From Asterias rubens (taxonomy: Eukaryota > Echinodermata > Asteroidea > Forcipulatida > Asteriidae): a stretch of DNA of 64,000 bases. The first letter of the stretch is position 1; the number at the start of each line of letters is the position of its first letter. A program made the position numbers and the translations under genes. Below are positions 22,801-32,453 of this stretch, one piece after another. Location of the stretch: assembly GCF_902459465.1 (NCBI RefSeq), contig NC_047063.1:19495685-19559684 (forward strand), in the 5' to 3' direction. A model generated the notes under the pieces. The model was not told where the DNA came from. It did no database searches and worked only from the letters and a program-made list of their open reading frames with translations.

Positions 22801-25800
22801 CAGAGGAAGTGAAAGCCTCGTCATCCTCTGATGAGGATGCTGAGGAGGTTTGGGAGGATGCGAGAGAGGAGCCGGAGTCAAACAGCGATGAAGGTAAGTT
22901 TTGTGTCATTGAGCGAGATACTTGACTATAAATTGCTTCTCTTCACCCGGGAGTATCAATAGAAACCTGTGATTGCAGAGATGGTATTGTGTGGATAATA
23001 ATTCGTCAGCGCTGTTAGAGACAGCGCTGGGCAAACCTGGGCTCCATTTCACAAAGCATTAAGATTCATCTGAAGATGCATTGTTGGTATTACCATAGTG
23101 ATTTGTATTGTGACATCACACTTTGCTTAGCGGCCGCTTTGCTTAAAGACAGGGGACACTATTGGTAATTGTCAAAGACCAGTCTCCTCACTTGCTGTAT
23201 CTCAACTAATGCATAAAATAACAAACCTGTGAAAATTTGACCTTGATTGGTCGTCGTAGTTGCAAGATAACTACAAAAGAAAAAAACACCCTTGTCACAA
23301 AAAGTTATGTGCTTTCAGATGCTTGATTTCGAGACCTCAAGTTTCTCGAAATCAAATTCTTGGGAAAACTACTTCTTTCTCGAAAAATACGTCACTTCAG
23401 AGGGAGCTGTTGCTCACAATGTTTTATACTATCAACCTCTCCCCATTACTGGTTATCAAGTGAGGTTTTATGCTGATAATTATTTTGAGTAGTTACCAAT
23501 AGTGTCCACAGCCTTTAATCCCTAACAAATGTAACACCATTTTTATAAACTTGGTATTGAAAGGTTATTAATGTGCTATGAAAGGCAATGAATGTTTTTT
23601 GTTTTTGATTTATGTTTTGCAGATGAAATATTCTACGAGTACAAACCAGGGGACAGATGCAAGATGGCCGTCCTTGCAATGCAAGCTGGGAAATTCTTAG
23701 CTGAGAGATCTCGTTTCCAGCACTCTGAGAGGCTGCTGAGTTTGGCCCACCAAGATGTCAGTCAGGTCAGGAACAAAATGTTACCACTTGAAAACAAGAA
23801 GTTTTACTAACAATTTGGTGCAGTGTTTTTGAACAGTGGTGTAGAAATTCTGTGGGTCTGAACGGGGGACTAAACACAACCAGGATGTATCATGGCCGAG
23901 CGACCTAGGGTTCACTGGACCCAAGTTCTATGTTGCCTAAAGCATAGTGTGGGTTAGAACATTCCCCTTGAGCAAGGCACTTAACCATACTTGCTTCATA
24001 ACAAATTAAGAAGGTATGGCATTCTGCTACCAGCCAGGCTCCTAGTGGATGATACCCTTTGCCTACATGATTTCAGACTGCGAAGGGGTAACCTCGTTTC
24101 AGCCCCAGGAGTAGGTGGCAACGTATCCCTGGTGGTAGTTGATCTGGGTCAATAGCTCAAATCAGTTCAGTATAGCACTCGCCTTGAACTGGCTGTCCAG
24201 CCTTGTTAATGTCAGGCTATTTCTCATTAAATAAAAATCAAAAACACAAACAAACCCACACCTTATCAAATCGGTCTCGCCTATGCTTCATTAAAACAAG
24301 TCGTCAAGAGTTCACACAGAGAGGCAAAAAGTCCAGTATACAGGTAACTAGAACCAGAAAGTGACTTCAACTTTGTTTGAACCTTGTTTGCATTTCATGA
24401 GACACAGTTTTGAAGATTTTAAAACAATTTTTTCTTCCGATGCAGAAATTTCCGCTCAGTACGCCAGAGCAGCTCTTCAAGATGAAAGTAGAGGAAAACC
24501 TTGCTGATCTCCATCGATTCCAACTCCATCGCTACGAAGCTAAGAAGTTCTACCACAAGGCTCTGAATACGCTGAGTAACATCGCTGCCTGTGAGTCCGA
24601 TGACATCTACAAGCAGTTAGTGGAGAATAAAGGTGAGCATTGAGGCCCCATTTCATGTGGCTGCTTACCACGGAATGCACTTATTATAATAATTTGGGGG
24701 GCTAATCGTCCTTACTCGCAGCTAAGAGCTGAATTGCGAAGGACGCGGCTACAACGTGTTCGAGAAGCAGGCATGCAAGGGCGCATTCAGCTGCCAGCCA
24801 CATCAACCCATTATGACCACGGAGCACAGCCAAGATCGAAAGTGTTTGATTTTTTCCTGAGGGAGGAAAACCGGATAGTCTGGAAAACCCTCGTGGCACA
24901 GCAGAGAACCAACGCACAACTCAACTCACATATGGCCCCGACCGGGAATCGAACCGGGGTCACCTTGGTGAGAGGCGAGCGCTTTACGCACAAGCCAACC
25001 GTGCGCCCTGTATAAAGCAAGAGTTTCTGCTAGGCGTATAAGAGCTTGCAGAATTCTGTCGTTAGCAGCGCTGTGAAATTGGGAGCAGGTAAATTAACTG
25101 CGAAAGTAGATGGCTGGGGTTTATACCAGGTACACCGTGCATGATTTCATAACATTACATAGTTGTAAAAAATCCCTGATGAGAATATATTCACTCAATG
25201 CATACAGTTGGGCTACTAACATGGCTGATCACATTTTGGATTACGTTTCTGGTCACGGCATTTGTTTCCTTGAGCAAGACAATGGTTCATAATTGCGTAG
25301 TCCTTCGGATGGAATGTTAAGCCATGTCGAAGGGTTTGCTGGTATATTTGATTGCAGATTGTGCCATATCACCTTGTAAAGCCTTACAAGGGGCTACATG
25401 TATGTAAAATTTGTCTCACAATTCCATAAATAGATCTACAAATCTATTTATAAATGAGAGTATGAAACATCTTCAGGTTTTAAAGAGCTGGTAGAATCAA
25501 TTACGATTAATAGTCATAGCTTTATGAAATATGATATCTTATGATTAAAGCTATTGACCCCTTGCACGCGCGTCACACGCGGCGGCTGATGCCACGCTCA
25601 CCATGTTGGTGGTCAATAGGCTTACGTGTAAACGCCCCGTCACCTAGAAATGCGCACTTCACTGAATAACACACGTTGACATTGACCACCAAAATGGCGC
25701 ATCCAAGATTATTCTGATGATGACGTCAGGTGAAATGGGTCAATTGAAGTGATTGAAAACGTTTTTGTTGATTTTACAATGCACCAGGTCGTTTATTGAA

Positions 25801-28800
25801 TCATCTTGGTTTCATGGCCGTCAAGCAACACACTAAAGTAGTAGATGAAGCTGAGAAGACCCTGAGGAATGCCAGTGACTGCATGAGGAAAGCTAATAGT
25901 ATCGCTGGCTTAGCCACGGCACAGTTTATTCTAGGACTAGTCCAGTGAGTACCACTCTCAAATATCATTTATAAAATGTATTTTTGCTGTCGTTAATTAT
26001 GAAAGGGATACCTTTGGTTTGGGAACCTTTTGATTGCTTTGATACTATAGACTGATAGAAGGTACATACATACAATAAATGCGAAAGTTGTTTAACAGCC
26101 TGACGTTTCGACCCTAGCAGGATCTTTCTCAAAATTCATCTACATGTAGTCTTTGAGAAAGACTATGTTGGCAACAGCTTATTCTATTTTCTCATACACA
26201 AGAAAACTAACCTGTGAATATTAATTTTGGTTTTTACCCATCCACCGATGTTTGTTAGCACTGTATACTCAGTACTTTCCCGAGTCCTGTGAAAAGTATC
26301 ACAGGCATGTTACTCGGGTTGGATTCAAACCTACGACCCTTGCAATTCTAGAGCAGTGTCTTACCAACTAGGCTACCGAGGTTGCCCCGTAGCTAGCATG
26401 GCTAGAGGCAGTTAGAATCCTTTGTGTTGTGGCAGCGGGTACCGCAGCGATATAAATTTGCATCGGGGATAAAGAATATTAATTTAGTTTTTTACCCATA
26501 CTCTGATGTGTGTTAGCACTGTATACTCAGTACTTTCCCCGAGTCCTGTGAAAACAAATTGTGAATGTTTCATTTTAAAAGTTGTTATCTTTCAGTTTTG
26601 TTGAAAAGTCAGAGCAGTTTGTCCATGCAAAAAGAATAGTCTGCAATTTGAATACGCAATCTAAGCTCTTAGATTCTAATTTCAGGGGAGAAACACTGAC
26701 ATCTTTTTCCATAACCACATTACTTCGAAGTGAAATGATTCTCAAAATGCTTTATACTATCAAACATTACACCCTCCCTTTAAAAATAACAAAACCAGAT
26801 TATTTTGTTAAATAGCACTCTATGAGAACCTCTCTAGTCGCATCTTGACATAAACGCAAGGAGCGTTGTGAAAACCTGGGCCCAATTTCATAGAGCTGCT
26901 TAAGCAAAACATTCTGCTTAAGCAAAATAATCCATGCTTAGTAAAATCAGAATACCGGCCAAGACTCCATTCAATTGTTATGCTAAGTAAACAATAGCTC
27001 AATACCAGTCACAAGCAATGTATATGGCATGAAATTTTGACAACTAACATGTGTAAATTAAGCAAGCAAATTTTTTGCTGAAGCAGCTCTATGAAATTGG
27101 CCTTTGTTTGTTGAGTGACTTCGCTTGATAGTATTAGCAACACAGCGTTGAATAATCACAAGGTGGATGTTATTTCTCTACTTTCTAATTTTCAGAGTTA
27201 AGAAGACTGACTACGTCATAGCAGAAGAGTGTCTTCGTGAAGCGTTACAGACGAGGGAGAGATGGCATGGAAAGTCTCATCCACATGTTGCTGAGGTCCT
27301 GAATGAACTGGGTGGATTGCTCTGTAATCCACGCAACGTACACAGGTCAGAATTATTGCATAATTTCTGATCATTTAGAAATGAGGATATTTCAACTAAT
27401 TTCCTCACTCCGCGGTAGTGAACTTTATAAAGAGAAGTCCCCTCGATCTACTAAAGCTAAAGTACTTAGTCCCAGCAGATTTCCTACCTTCCGTCCAGAT
27501 AATAGTTAATAAGCAGGATAGTTCTTTTCAGAACTGAGAAGTCTCCTGAATTCAGACAATCTACTCCACGTTAGTAGAATATAAAGCAAGACAACGTCTC
27601 AAAAGAACATAATCTACCCAACAAGTAGATACACACATTGTGTTACCGCAAACAAAATATATATTGAATTATCCTGGTATTATGATATTTAGTATAGGAA
27701 ATTAATGACGGCTCGCTGGCCTGTAACCAATGGCAATATCTTAGGGCCACCGAATACACTTAAAGGAATGTTACAGAATTGGTAAGAAAACAAAATCGTG
27801 AAGATCACAGATTTACATCAAACTTACACGGTCTAATGATGATGATAGTAGAAAACATCCCTTGAAATATTTCTGCCTGAAATGCCATATTTGATGAGAA
27901 ATAAATAATTTAACGTTGCGTTTGGAGTTCATCGCTCAGTGAGGTTTTATTCATTTTTTTGTTTGCATCAATGTCATGCAAAATGTGTAATCGGTTTTTC
28001 ACTATTCTCTCGTAACCCAGATGGCCGATCGATCTCAAACCAAACGTCTGCAGGTTTGTCAGTTTATGTATATGGTGGATTACATAGAGTGCTTACACTG
28101 CCAGCAACTGTTTTATACGCAAAACCAATTCTGTAATGTTCCTTTAAATGATAGCCTGGTGTGACAGTTGTCCATACCTTCCTCTTGTATAGATCCCTTG
28201 CGTATGACATCTATCTATCCTATTTCAAACTTACTGTTAATTCATGGTTTGCTTTTCTTGTAGTATTTATTCACCCTTGCTGACCTGAGAAGTGATCAGG
28301 GCCCAATTTCATAGAGCTACTTAGCAAACAAATATAGCATGAAATTTCTTCCTCTAAAAAAACACGTGTTTATTTGGGGATTGTGTTTAAGTTTGTTCTT
28401 CTGTATATTTGGTTAAATACAGCCTGTTCATTGAGCCACTGCCTCGTGCCGTGTAATTTGCCCACTCTATTCTGTTGTTCTCTAACGGCTCCTGGGCCCA
28501 ATTTCATAGAGCTGCTAAGCACAAAAATTTGCTAAGCATGAAATTTCTTCCTTGATAAAGACAGGATTACCAACCAAATTTCCATTTGTTGCATATTGCT
28601 TGTAACTGGTAACTCAGCTGTTGTTTGCTTATCCTGAAAATCACGTGGAAATTTGGTTGGTAATCGGTTTCTGTCCTAAGCAAATTTTTATGCTAAGCAG
28701 TTCTATGAAATTGGGCCCTGGTGCTCAACAACCAAGCCTGTCGAGGGCCAATGCATAAAAGCTCTGCTTCTCAATGGGCTCCCCTGCAGTATCTTTGTAA

Positions 28801-31800
28801 ATTTAGCTTGAGTTTCTATTTGTGGATTGTAGTAATATTTGCTAATGTCATAGACTAATATCATAGACTGATCTTGATACTGGTTATGGACAAATAAATA
28901 CTTGATGACCAGACTGGTGTGGGATCCAAACTGGAGCCCTGTATTCTTATTAAACGTAACTTTTCTTACTATTCTATATTATTGCTTTTACTTGTAAATC
29001 TTTGATGTGCAATTTGTTAATACGTGTATGTGTTTTTCGTGTTTGCTGGCAAACAAAATGATATAAAATTATATGAAGCTTGACATCACACGGCTAAACG
29101 GGGCGCCCTCACTGGTGTAAATGAAGACCTTTCATTGGCTGAGAGTTGTGTGTGCGGCGCATACACACGCACATATTTACAGTGCAAGGAGCCTATTCCT
29201 CCTCCAAGTTTTTTGAAAAGGCGAGTTTAGTTTTTTTTCTGGGGTTTTCCACTGGCTCTACCAGCTACTAAGCAATTGAAGTTAATTGTGACTCTTGTTA
29301 ATTTCACAATATTTGTGGCCCGTAGATGTTTAACAACACAATAAAATCTCATATTTTTCTTTCTTCAGATGTGATCGAATTGTTTCAGAGACATATTTCC
29401 GGCGGGCTTTGCAAATCCGTGAGCAGTCCTATGGTCGTGACCACTTGCTTGTTGGGACAACTTTGTTTCACCTTGGTAAAAACAAATAAATTTCCCTTTT
29501 TTTTTCTCTCCATAACTTAAAGACAGTGGACACTATTGGTAAATGTCAAATACTAGTCTTTACAGTTGGTGTATCTCAACATATGCATAAAATAACAAAC
29601 CTGTGAAAATTTTAGCTCAATCGGTCATCGAAGTTGCGTGCTTTCTGGTGCTTGATTTCGAGACCTCAAATTTAGGAAACCAAATTCGTGGAAAATTACT
29701 TCTTTCTCGAAAACTATGTCACTTCAGAGGCAGCTGTTTCTCACAATGTTTTATACTAGCAACCTCTCCCCATACCTTGTAATCAAAAAAGGTTTTATCA
29801 TGATAATTATTTTGAGTAATTACCAATAGTTTCCACTGCCTTTAACAAAATACTGTGATAGAACAAAACAGATGAAAGTGTACTGACCCCTCCGTCTTTT
29901 TATAAAAAGTTTTGATACCTTTTGCAGATCAAGTTTTTGGCCGTGACATAAATCTCTACTTACTGTGAATGAAGATCCATGCAATATAAAAAAATCACTG
30001 AGCAATGTTTTCAGGAGAGTCATGTAAATCCGTTGTACATGCTAAAACAATTTTTGTCTCAACCTGAAGTTGTTTTACTCATTTCTCAAAAACCATATAG
30101 CACTGTACCAAGTAAATATTTTAAGGGAAGCTTTCTACCATCATTATCTTGGAACTGTGTAAGGTTTCAGAAATCTGTGGATGTTGCGTTTTGTGTTGTA
30201 TGAAAAGTACCCAAACCCTTTAAAGGGACATGTTGCCTTGAAAAGCGTTTGAAAAGCGTTTGTTATAAAATGTAATGACCCACACAAAAATGCCTCGAAA
30301 TTGCATGGTTTTCCTTATTTGTTGTGAACAAACACGGCACGCCATTTTGTGGAGTCAAATTTTTGACTCCACAAAATGGCAGACCATGTTAGTTAAAAAT
30401 AAAAGGCAAACCACGCAATTGCGAGGCTTGTGTGGATCAATATATTCTACTTTTAAAACATCTTTCTAACCATATGCATTTCATAACAAAAACTTTTCAT
30501 TGACCAACTCGCCCATCCATTTAGACACAATTTTAGTCAATGCATCCAGCGTACATGTTATTCAAACTGTGAACTGTATGGCTAAAATCACTTGGCCCAA
30601 TTTCATAGAGCTGCTTAGCAGATCGACACCAGCTCTTTTGTTCAGCAATACTAAGCAGGATACCAGTCACAGATGGTACATGTGACATGGTGCAATGGCT
30701 GGTAACTTTATTCTGCTAAGCATATTGTGTTGTGCCTTGTGCCTAGCCAATTTTTGTGATATAGAAAGGTTTGCGGTAACACCATCTAATGACTATCTCT
30801 AATGAGTTGGGGTGGTTCTGAAAAGAACCGTTGGTTTCAACTCAACGTTTCTGATCTTCTTCTGGAGAAAAAAAAGATTTTTTTTAATTATAAGCTGTGT
30901 AAGATTCTAATGAATATTATGCCTTGCCAAAAAAGGGATTTTATCATTTCCAGAGCACACATTATGTTTTAATCGTTGAATAGCTTGTGAGCAACTGCAG
31001 TTTGTCAAAAAAAAGAGAGATGAGTGCTAGGCACAGCCAGACGTCTAATTGTGTTTTTCAAGTTTCCACTGCACAACTAAAAAAACAAAATCAAAGGAAT
31101 CAGCTGAAAGATTTCTGTTATTTTCCCTCTGCTAAGCATGGTTGGTTTAGCGTAGCAGTAATGAATCCAAACTCGGGCAAAGCTAATGAAATAACCTTGG
31201 AGGTTTATAGATTGCAAGTGTTTTACCCGTTTTGTTCTGATTATCCCAAAGGTAAATTGCTGAAGTCGAGTGGCAGTCACCAATGCAAGACTGAAGCCGT
31301 TGTACACCTTAGCCGTTCCCACGATATCCGCACCACAAACCTCGGAGCTAACCATGTCCTCACCAAGGCTGTCCGACAAGCCTTAAAGGAAGTCCAGACC
31401 CAGCTGATGACTGGTGACTACGATTACGCCCCCGTCAAGCAACCCGATCGACGGACCAAAGAGAACCCCTACAGCAGCCTCAGCTGGCATGAGGGTGCTC
31501 TTATGGACTTTGAGAAGCAAGCCCGCGCCAAGAGTGCGGTGCCTCGTCTGGAAAGGGCATCTAGAGGTAAACAGAGACTCAAAACAGCTGGTAGGTCTCC
31601 CGTTGAGGATGGCCTCAGCACTAATGCGAAAGCAAATGGTTGGAAACAAAGTGCAAATAGTAACCCAGATAATCAAAGAGATCGGAATCAGAACCCTGCA
31701 GAAGCCCAGTGGACTCCTTCTTTAGATAGAACCCAGGAAGCAAGTAAAGCTTGGAGTACTCCACGGCGAGGAGGTAGAACCCAACAGCGACCTAAAAGTA

Positions 31801-32453
31801 TGCATGGTGGTAGACCATCAGAGAGGAGCACAGACACCAGGCAGACAGCCAGCGCACACACTGCTGGACGGCACCGACATCCACAAAGTGGTTACTCAAG
31901 ACCACAGCAGACCCAGGCAACCAAGCACGACAGCCTTCAGTCTCTGTGCCTGATACCAAGATCCAATAAAGACGTCCAGGACACTGTCTCAAACGGAACA
32001 GAACAGACTCTTAAAAGTACTTTGACGCGGTTCAACTCCTGGAGTGCCGGCAACCGCTCTCAAAGCGCTAAGGGTGGACGAGTCTCCTCATCCAGGGGAT
32101 CTGATATCCAGAGATCACGTCCCCAAAGCAGTGTGAGTCAGGTGTCTCACGTGTCGCATCGTTCACGCTGTGATATCCCTCAAGCCTTCCAGATGCACCC
32201 GAGCAACGACCGGACAATACGTGGGCCACACAGTCAGATTCAGGCGGTGCTCGGTGACCCTCCATGCCCACGTCCTGTACAACCAAAGGTGCTACATACA
32301 GCGGCATGGTTCCATGAGTCGGGACGCTACCCAAAGACACCGAGTGACGTCTACCCACCTAGGAGGCACCAGAAACGCCCGATGAGCGTTCCTTCATTTG
32401 CTACCGATAACAGGTTCAGTATTCTGGACTCTATGCAAGATGATGACAGTTAG
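10261..32453 (+). CDS. TTC41: TTC41-like NACHT/TPR STAND protein, 17 coding exons
   Basis: Coding exons: 10261-10863, 11469-11655, 12129-12321, 13306-13520, 14600-14754, 16849-17160, 18200-18332, 19728-19967, 20230-20449, 20954-21177, 22603-22893, 23623-23765, 24446-24632, 25788-25944, 27196-27345, 29369-29475 and 31252-32453. All junctions are GT-AG, every phase matches, and the sum is 4719 nt (1572 residues plus stop). Order of domains: DUF4062-type (about residues 25-160), NACHT with Walker A GERGCGKT (343-350) and Walker B VLVLDGIDEL (about 432-441), a post-NACHT helical region (about 555-750), an acidic/charged linker (about 800-925), TPR-like repeats (about 925-1215) and a basic disordered tail. 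This order matches vertebrate TTC41 (mouse Gnn), from family knowledge. STAND ATPases act as nucleotide-driven switches; the ligand here is unknown. An in-frame TGA lies 9 codons upstream of the ATG, so the start is well supported. The donor of exon 10 is ambiguous (see 20954). A missed small symmetric exon is possible. Confidence 0.88.
10950..11240. repeat. Dispersed repeat in TTC41-like intron 1
   Basis: Blocks CAGGCATGCAACTCTTCCGC and CTCAACATTTTCTAGGGTAC are shared with 19047-19365 in another intron of the same gene. The AG/TC-rich middle is low complexity. Confidence 0.8.
11469..12321 (+). CDS. TTC41: TTC41-like exons 2-3 (linker before NACHT)
   Basis: Exon 2 is 11469-11655 (phase 0 to 1) and exon 3 is 12129-12321 (phase 1 to 2). 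Exon 2 encodes VYRCENEEVEMRVRDLKRRI and a helical segment that links DUF4062 to the ATPase. Exon 3 encodes ELFREWAAHEAYAETRRR and TPNIYDLYEKLDDQG, which precede the P-loop in this family. The 473-bp intron between them holds a tRNA-like SINE head (about 11695-11760) and a partial copy of the CAGGCCTG-ended MITE (about 11965-12070). Confidence 0.82.
11965..12070 (-). mobile_element. CAGGCCTG-type MITE, partial
   Basis: Diverged piece of the same family (CTTGAAAGGGCAAGGTCCCA, AAGGGCACCCTGTGCGG) about 60 bp upstream of exon 3. No clear target duplication. Confidence 0.65.
13306..13520 (+). CDS. TTC41: TTC41-like exon 4: NACHT P-loop (Walker A)
   Basis: The acceptor CCGCAG at 13305 and donor G|GTAAG at 13521 bound a 215-nt exon (phase 2 to 1). 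It encodes LTLVGERGCGKTAIVANWVK, a complete Walker A motif GxxxxGKT, then a beta-strand (LKVISHFVGSS) and a helix (DITSFLRRVTYELRGEF) as in NACHT and other STAND ATPases. All residues expected to bind the nucleotide phosphates are present. Confidence 0.93.
13960..14280 (+). mobile_element. tRNA-derived SINE
   Basis: GGCTGAGTCATTG and GTGGGTTCAAATCCCGG, then TTGGGCAAGACACTTAACT. Located in the intron between the two NACHT motif exons. Confidence 0.65.
14600..14754 (+). CDS. TTC41: TTC41-like exon 5: NACHT Walker B
   Basis: A 155-nt exon (phase 1 to 0) bounded by CCCCAAG and GTAAGT. It encodes PCVLVLDGIDELSGTLGQ: four hydrophobic residues, then Asp-Gly-Ile-Asp-Glu, which is the NACHT form of Walker B with a second acidic pair. 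The 2.1-kb intron downstream contains the 26-bp minisatellite. Confidence 0.93.
14842..16040. repeat. 26-bp minisatellite, about 46 units
   Basis: Unit AGAAACCTCCTCTGGAGTAT followed by ACTGGC. Variant units (AACGTCTTTGGGGTATAC; ATGTTTGCAGAAACCTCTTC) recur at fixed steps. It creates repeated false open frames. It lies in the intron after the Walker B exon. Confidence 0.97.
16849..17160 (+). CDS. TTC41: TTC41-like exon 6: NACHT sensor region
   Basis: A 312-nt exon, phase 0 at both ends, with a strong polypyrimidine tract and the donor AAG|GTAAGG. It encodes SWLPEKLPAQCKIVLTTVRS (sensor 1-like strand after Walker B) and RPLFLSILANELRVRG, a helix typical of the C-terminal part of NACHT modules in this family. 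An alternative donor at 17131 (AGG|GTAAGG) would shorten the exon by 30 nt in frame. I prefer the longer form because the extra residues fit the family. Confidence 0.88.
17228..17521. mobile_element. MITE family 3
   Basis: Shorter relative of 9740-10118 directly after exon 6 of the TTC41-like gene, with the shared ACACAAAACGCAATGTCCAC block. Confidence 0.78.
17991..18166 (+). mobile_element. CAGGCCTG-ended MITE, 6-bp TSD AGCTTG
   Basis: Third copy, 176 bp, flanked by AGCTTG at 17985-17990 and 18167-18172. It lies 33 bp upstream of exon 7 of the TTC41-like gene, next to the branch point/pyrimidine tract region. Confidence 0.9.
18200..20449 (+). CDS. TTC41: TTC41-like exons 7-9 (post-NACHT helical region)
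   Basis: Exons are 18200-18332, 19728-19967 and 20230-20449 (phases 0-1, 1-1, 1-2). They encode TFRDLWKCVIQRWIRDYGW, then SGWVAEVLRLISCSRHGLSE with QELLQLLRMMGY and LMSFFHQHLREAVEHSL. This is the winged-helix-like pattern that follows NACHT in TTC41 and related proteins. FWKQSHSLRRTGELPWQLEK follows in exon 9. A complete CAGGCCTG-ended MITE (17991-18166) sits only 33 bp upstream of exon 7. A diverged dispersed repeat (19047-19365) and a SINE occupy the next intron. Confidence 0.87.
18355..18905 (+). mobile_element. SINE body followed by LINE-type tail
   Basis: GCAAGACACTAAACCGTTAT, CAGTGCACTTATTGAAAAGA and CACAGCACCTTGTAAACC match the SINE at 2455. The end AAGTGCTTTATAAATGCA with TTAAG repeats is a LINE/SINE-type 3' tail. 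Confidence 0.65.
19047..19365. repeat. Dispersed repeat in TTC41-like intron 7
   Basis: Second copy of the repeat at 10950-11240, same orientation, diverged in the A/T-rich centre. Confidence 0.8.
20954..21177 (+). CDS. TTC41: TTC41-like exon 10, with repeated alternative donors
   Basis: The acceptor TTTTCCAG is followed by VFLMMCQDSIQSVALKLDLL and RYWQRLSKNGYEIADAYEKM, a helical region in family context. The exon then enters a lysine- and aspartate-rich 51-bp tandem repeat. The donor A|GTGAGT at 21178 joins phase 1 to exon 11 at 22603. Donors with the same phase recur at 21229, 21280, 21331 and 21382, so the 3' end of this exon is uncertain by multiples of 17 residues. With no splicing, the frame stops at 21446. 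Confidence 0.75.
21130..21410 (+). repeat. 51-bp coding tandem repeat, five copies
   Basis: Five near-identical 51-bp units encode the 17-residue motif EKDADRSQKRSELIDLR, with alternating forms SELIDL and SEFNDL. Unit length is a multiple of three, so all copies stay in frame with exon 10. Each unit contains the consensus donor GTGAGT. Two subtypes alternate, which suggests duplication of a two-unit block. Confidence 0.9.
21745..21860. mobile_element. Partial fold-back MITE (relative of 54584)
   Basis: Contains TGCGATAACACCATGTAATG and GTGGTTCTGAAAAGAACAGT, matching one half of 54584-54726. Confidence 0.7.
22163..22539. mobile_element. MITE family 2, inverted orientation
   Basis: Reverse-oriented copy just upstream of exon 11 of the TTC41-like gene. 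TTAAAGCCATTTGACACTTT at the left and TAATGGCTTTAA at the right. Confidence 0.83.
22603..22893 (+). CDS. TTC41: TTC41-like exon 11: acidic Ser/Glu-rich linker
   Basis: A 291-nt exon (phase 1 to 1) between TTTGCTAG and GTAAGT. It encodes a low-complexity linker with KKKNPHQKLSVIEEYDAASS near the start and SSSSDEDAEEVWEDAREEPE near the end. The acidic serine stretches look like casein kinase 2-type phosphorylation sites (inference). No fold is recognisable. Because both ends are phase 1, this exon could be skipped without shifting the frame. Confidence 0.8.
23143..23518. mobile_element. MITE family 1, TTAA-flanked
   Basis: Full-length copy in the intron between exons 11 and 12 of the TTC41-like gene. 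TTAAAG at the left, CCTTTAA at the right. Confidence 0.85.
23623..29475 (+). CDS. TTC41: TTC41-like exons 12-16: TPR-like helical repeats
   Basis: Exons are 23623-23765, 24446-24632, 25788-25944, 27196-27345 and 29369-29475, all with matching phases. The translation shows paired amphipathic helices: MAVLAMQAGKFLAERSRFQH, ENLADLHRFQLHRYEAKKFY, ATAQFILGLVQ joined to KKTDYVIAEECLREALQTRE, then HPHVAEVLNELGGLL and FRRALQIREQSYG. The pattern of Ala/Gly/Leu at helix contacts followed by REALxxRExxxG is typical of kinesin-light-chain-type TPRs. These presumably bind a partner protein. The introns are full of MITEs and SINE pieces listed separately. Confidence 0.86.
24700..25015 (-). mobile_element. 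tRNA-derived SINE
   Basis: The minus-strand head GGTTGGCTTGTGCGTAAAGC and GACCCCGGTTCGATTCCCGG is close to a tRNA. The body extends to about 24700. It is not a tRNA gene, because the acceptor stem does not pair. Confidence 0.65.
25235..25425 (+). mobile_element. SINE fragment (headless)
   Basis: TTGAGCAAGACAATGG, GTCCTTCGGATGGAATGTTA and CACCTTGTAAAG match the SINE body at 2455. Confidence 0.65.
26090..26215. mobile_element. Dispersed repeat, partial copy
   Basis: ACAGCCTGACGTTTCGACCC and GCAACAGCTTATTCTATTTT match the copies at 59935 and 63605. Confidence 0.65.
26220..26560 (-). mobile_element. SINE with TACCAACTAGGCTACCGAGG head, tandem copies
   Basis: On the minus strand, CCTCGGTAGCCTAGTTGGTA and GTAGGTTTGAATCCAACCCG form a tRNA-like head. 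The 3' part with CCGATGTxTGTTAGCACTGT occurs twice. Other copies: 2075-2245 and 9470-9735. Confidence 0.65.
26878..27104. mobile_element. Palindromic MITE with GGGCCCAATTTCATAGAGC ends
   Basis: Starts GGGCCCAATTTCATAGAGCT and ends in its inverse near 27100. Ends about 90 bp before exon 15. Confidence 0.78.
27760..28147. mobile_element. MITE family 4, TTAA-flanked
   Basis: TTAAAGGAATGTTACAGAAT at the left; its reverse complement closes the right end at 28147. Single copy in this window, between exons 15 and 16 of the TTC41-like gene. Confidence 0.8.
28494..28718. mobile_element. Palindromic MITE, same family
   Basis: Long inverted arms: GGGCCCAATTTCATAGAGCT at the left, TTCTATGAAATTGGGCCC at the right, with TTTCCATTTG and its near-inverse inside. 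Confidence 0.82.
29517..29845. mobile_element. MITE family 1, TTAA-flanked
   Basis: Copy with an internal deletion (about 50 bp shorter than 35605-35991), just downstream of exon 16 of the TTC41-like gene. Confidence 0.85.
30000..30221. mobile_element. MITE family 3, 5'-truncated
   Basis: Right half of family 3, ending AGTACCCAAACCCTTTAA, in the last TTC41-like intron. Confidence 0.65.
30280..30436. mobile_element. Fold-back repeat with ACTCCACAAAATGGC core
   Basis: Outer arms TGCCTCG/CGAGGC and inner perfect arms GCCATTTTGTGGAGTCAAA and TTTGACTCCACAAAATGGC. Single copy in the window. Confidence 0.75.
30757..30870. mobile_element. Partial fold-back MITE (relative of 54584)
   Basis: TTTGCGGTAACACCATCTAA and GGTGGTTCTGAAAAGAACCG match one half of 54584-54726. 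Confidence 0.7.
31252..32453 (+). CDS. TTC41: TTC41-like exon 17: last TPR and basic disordered tail
   Basis: A 1202-nt terminal exon. The phase 1 junction restores the TPR segment FHLGKLLKSSGSHQ, continuing as RSHDIRTTNLGANHVLTKAV. After that comes about 340 residues rich in Ser, Arg, Gln, Thr and Pro, with no predicted fold. The tail has motifs such as RPQSSVSQVSHVSHRSR and ends in NRFSILDSMQDDDS. The acceptor (TTATCCCAAAG) has only a moderate pyrimidine tract. The open frame extends upstream to 30987, but the match to exon 16 supports the splice. Nothing in the tail suggests a targeting signal. Confidence 0.82.

Noticed and set aside
24811..25020. tRNA gene on the minus strand
   Set aside because: Good A and B boxes but no paired acceptor stem and a long body behind it, so it is a SINE head. 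The same applies at 8370, 36840, 50730 and 52290.
30987..31251. Upstream part of the long open frame as extra coding sequence of the last TTC41-like exon
   Set aside because: The phase-1 junction at 31252 restores a proper TPR helix with exon 16. The upstream part is low-similarity and begins with a chance ATG.
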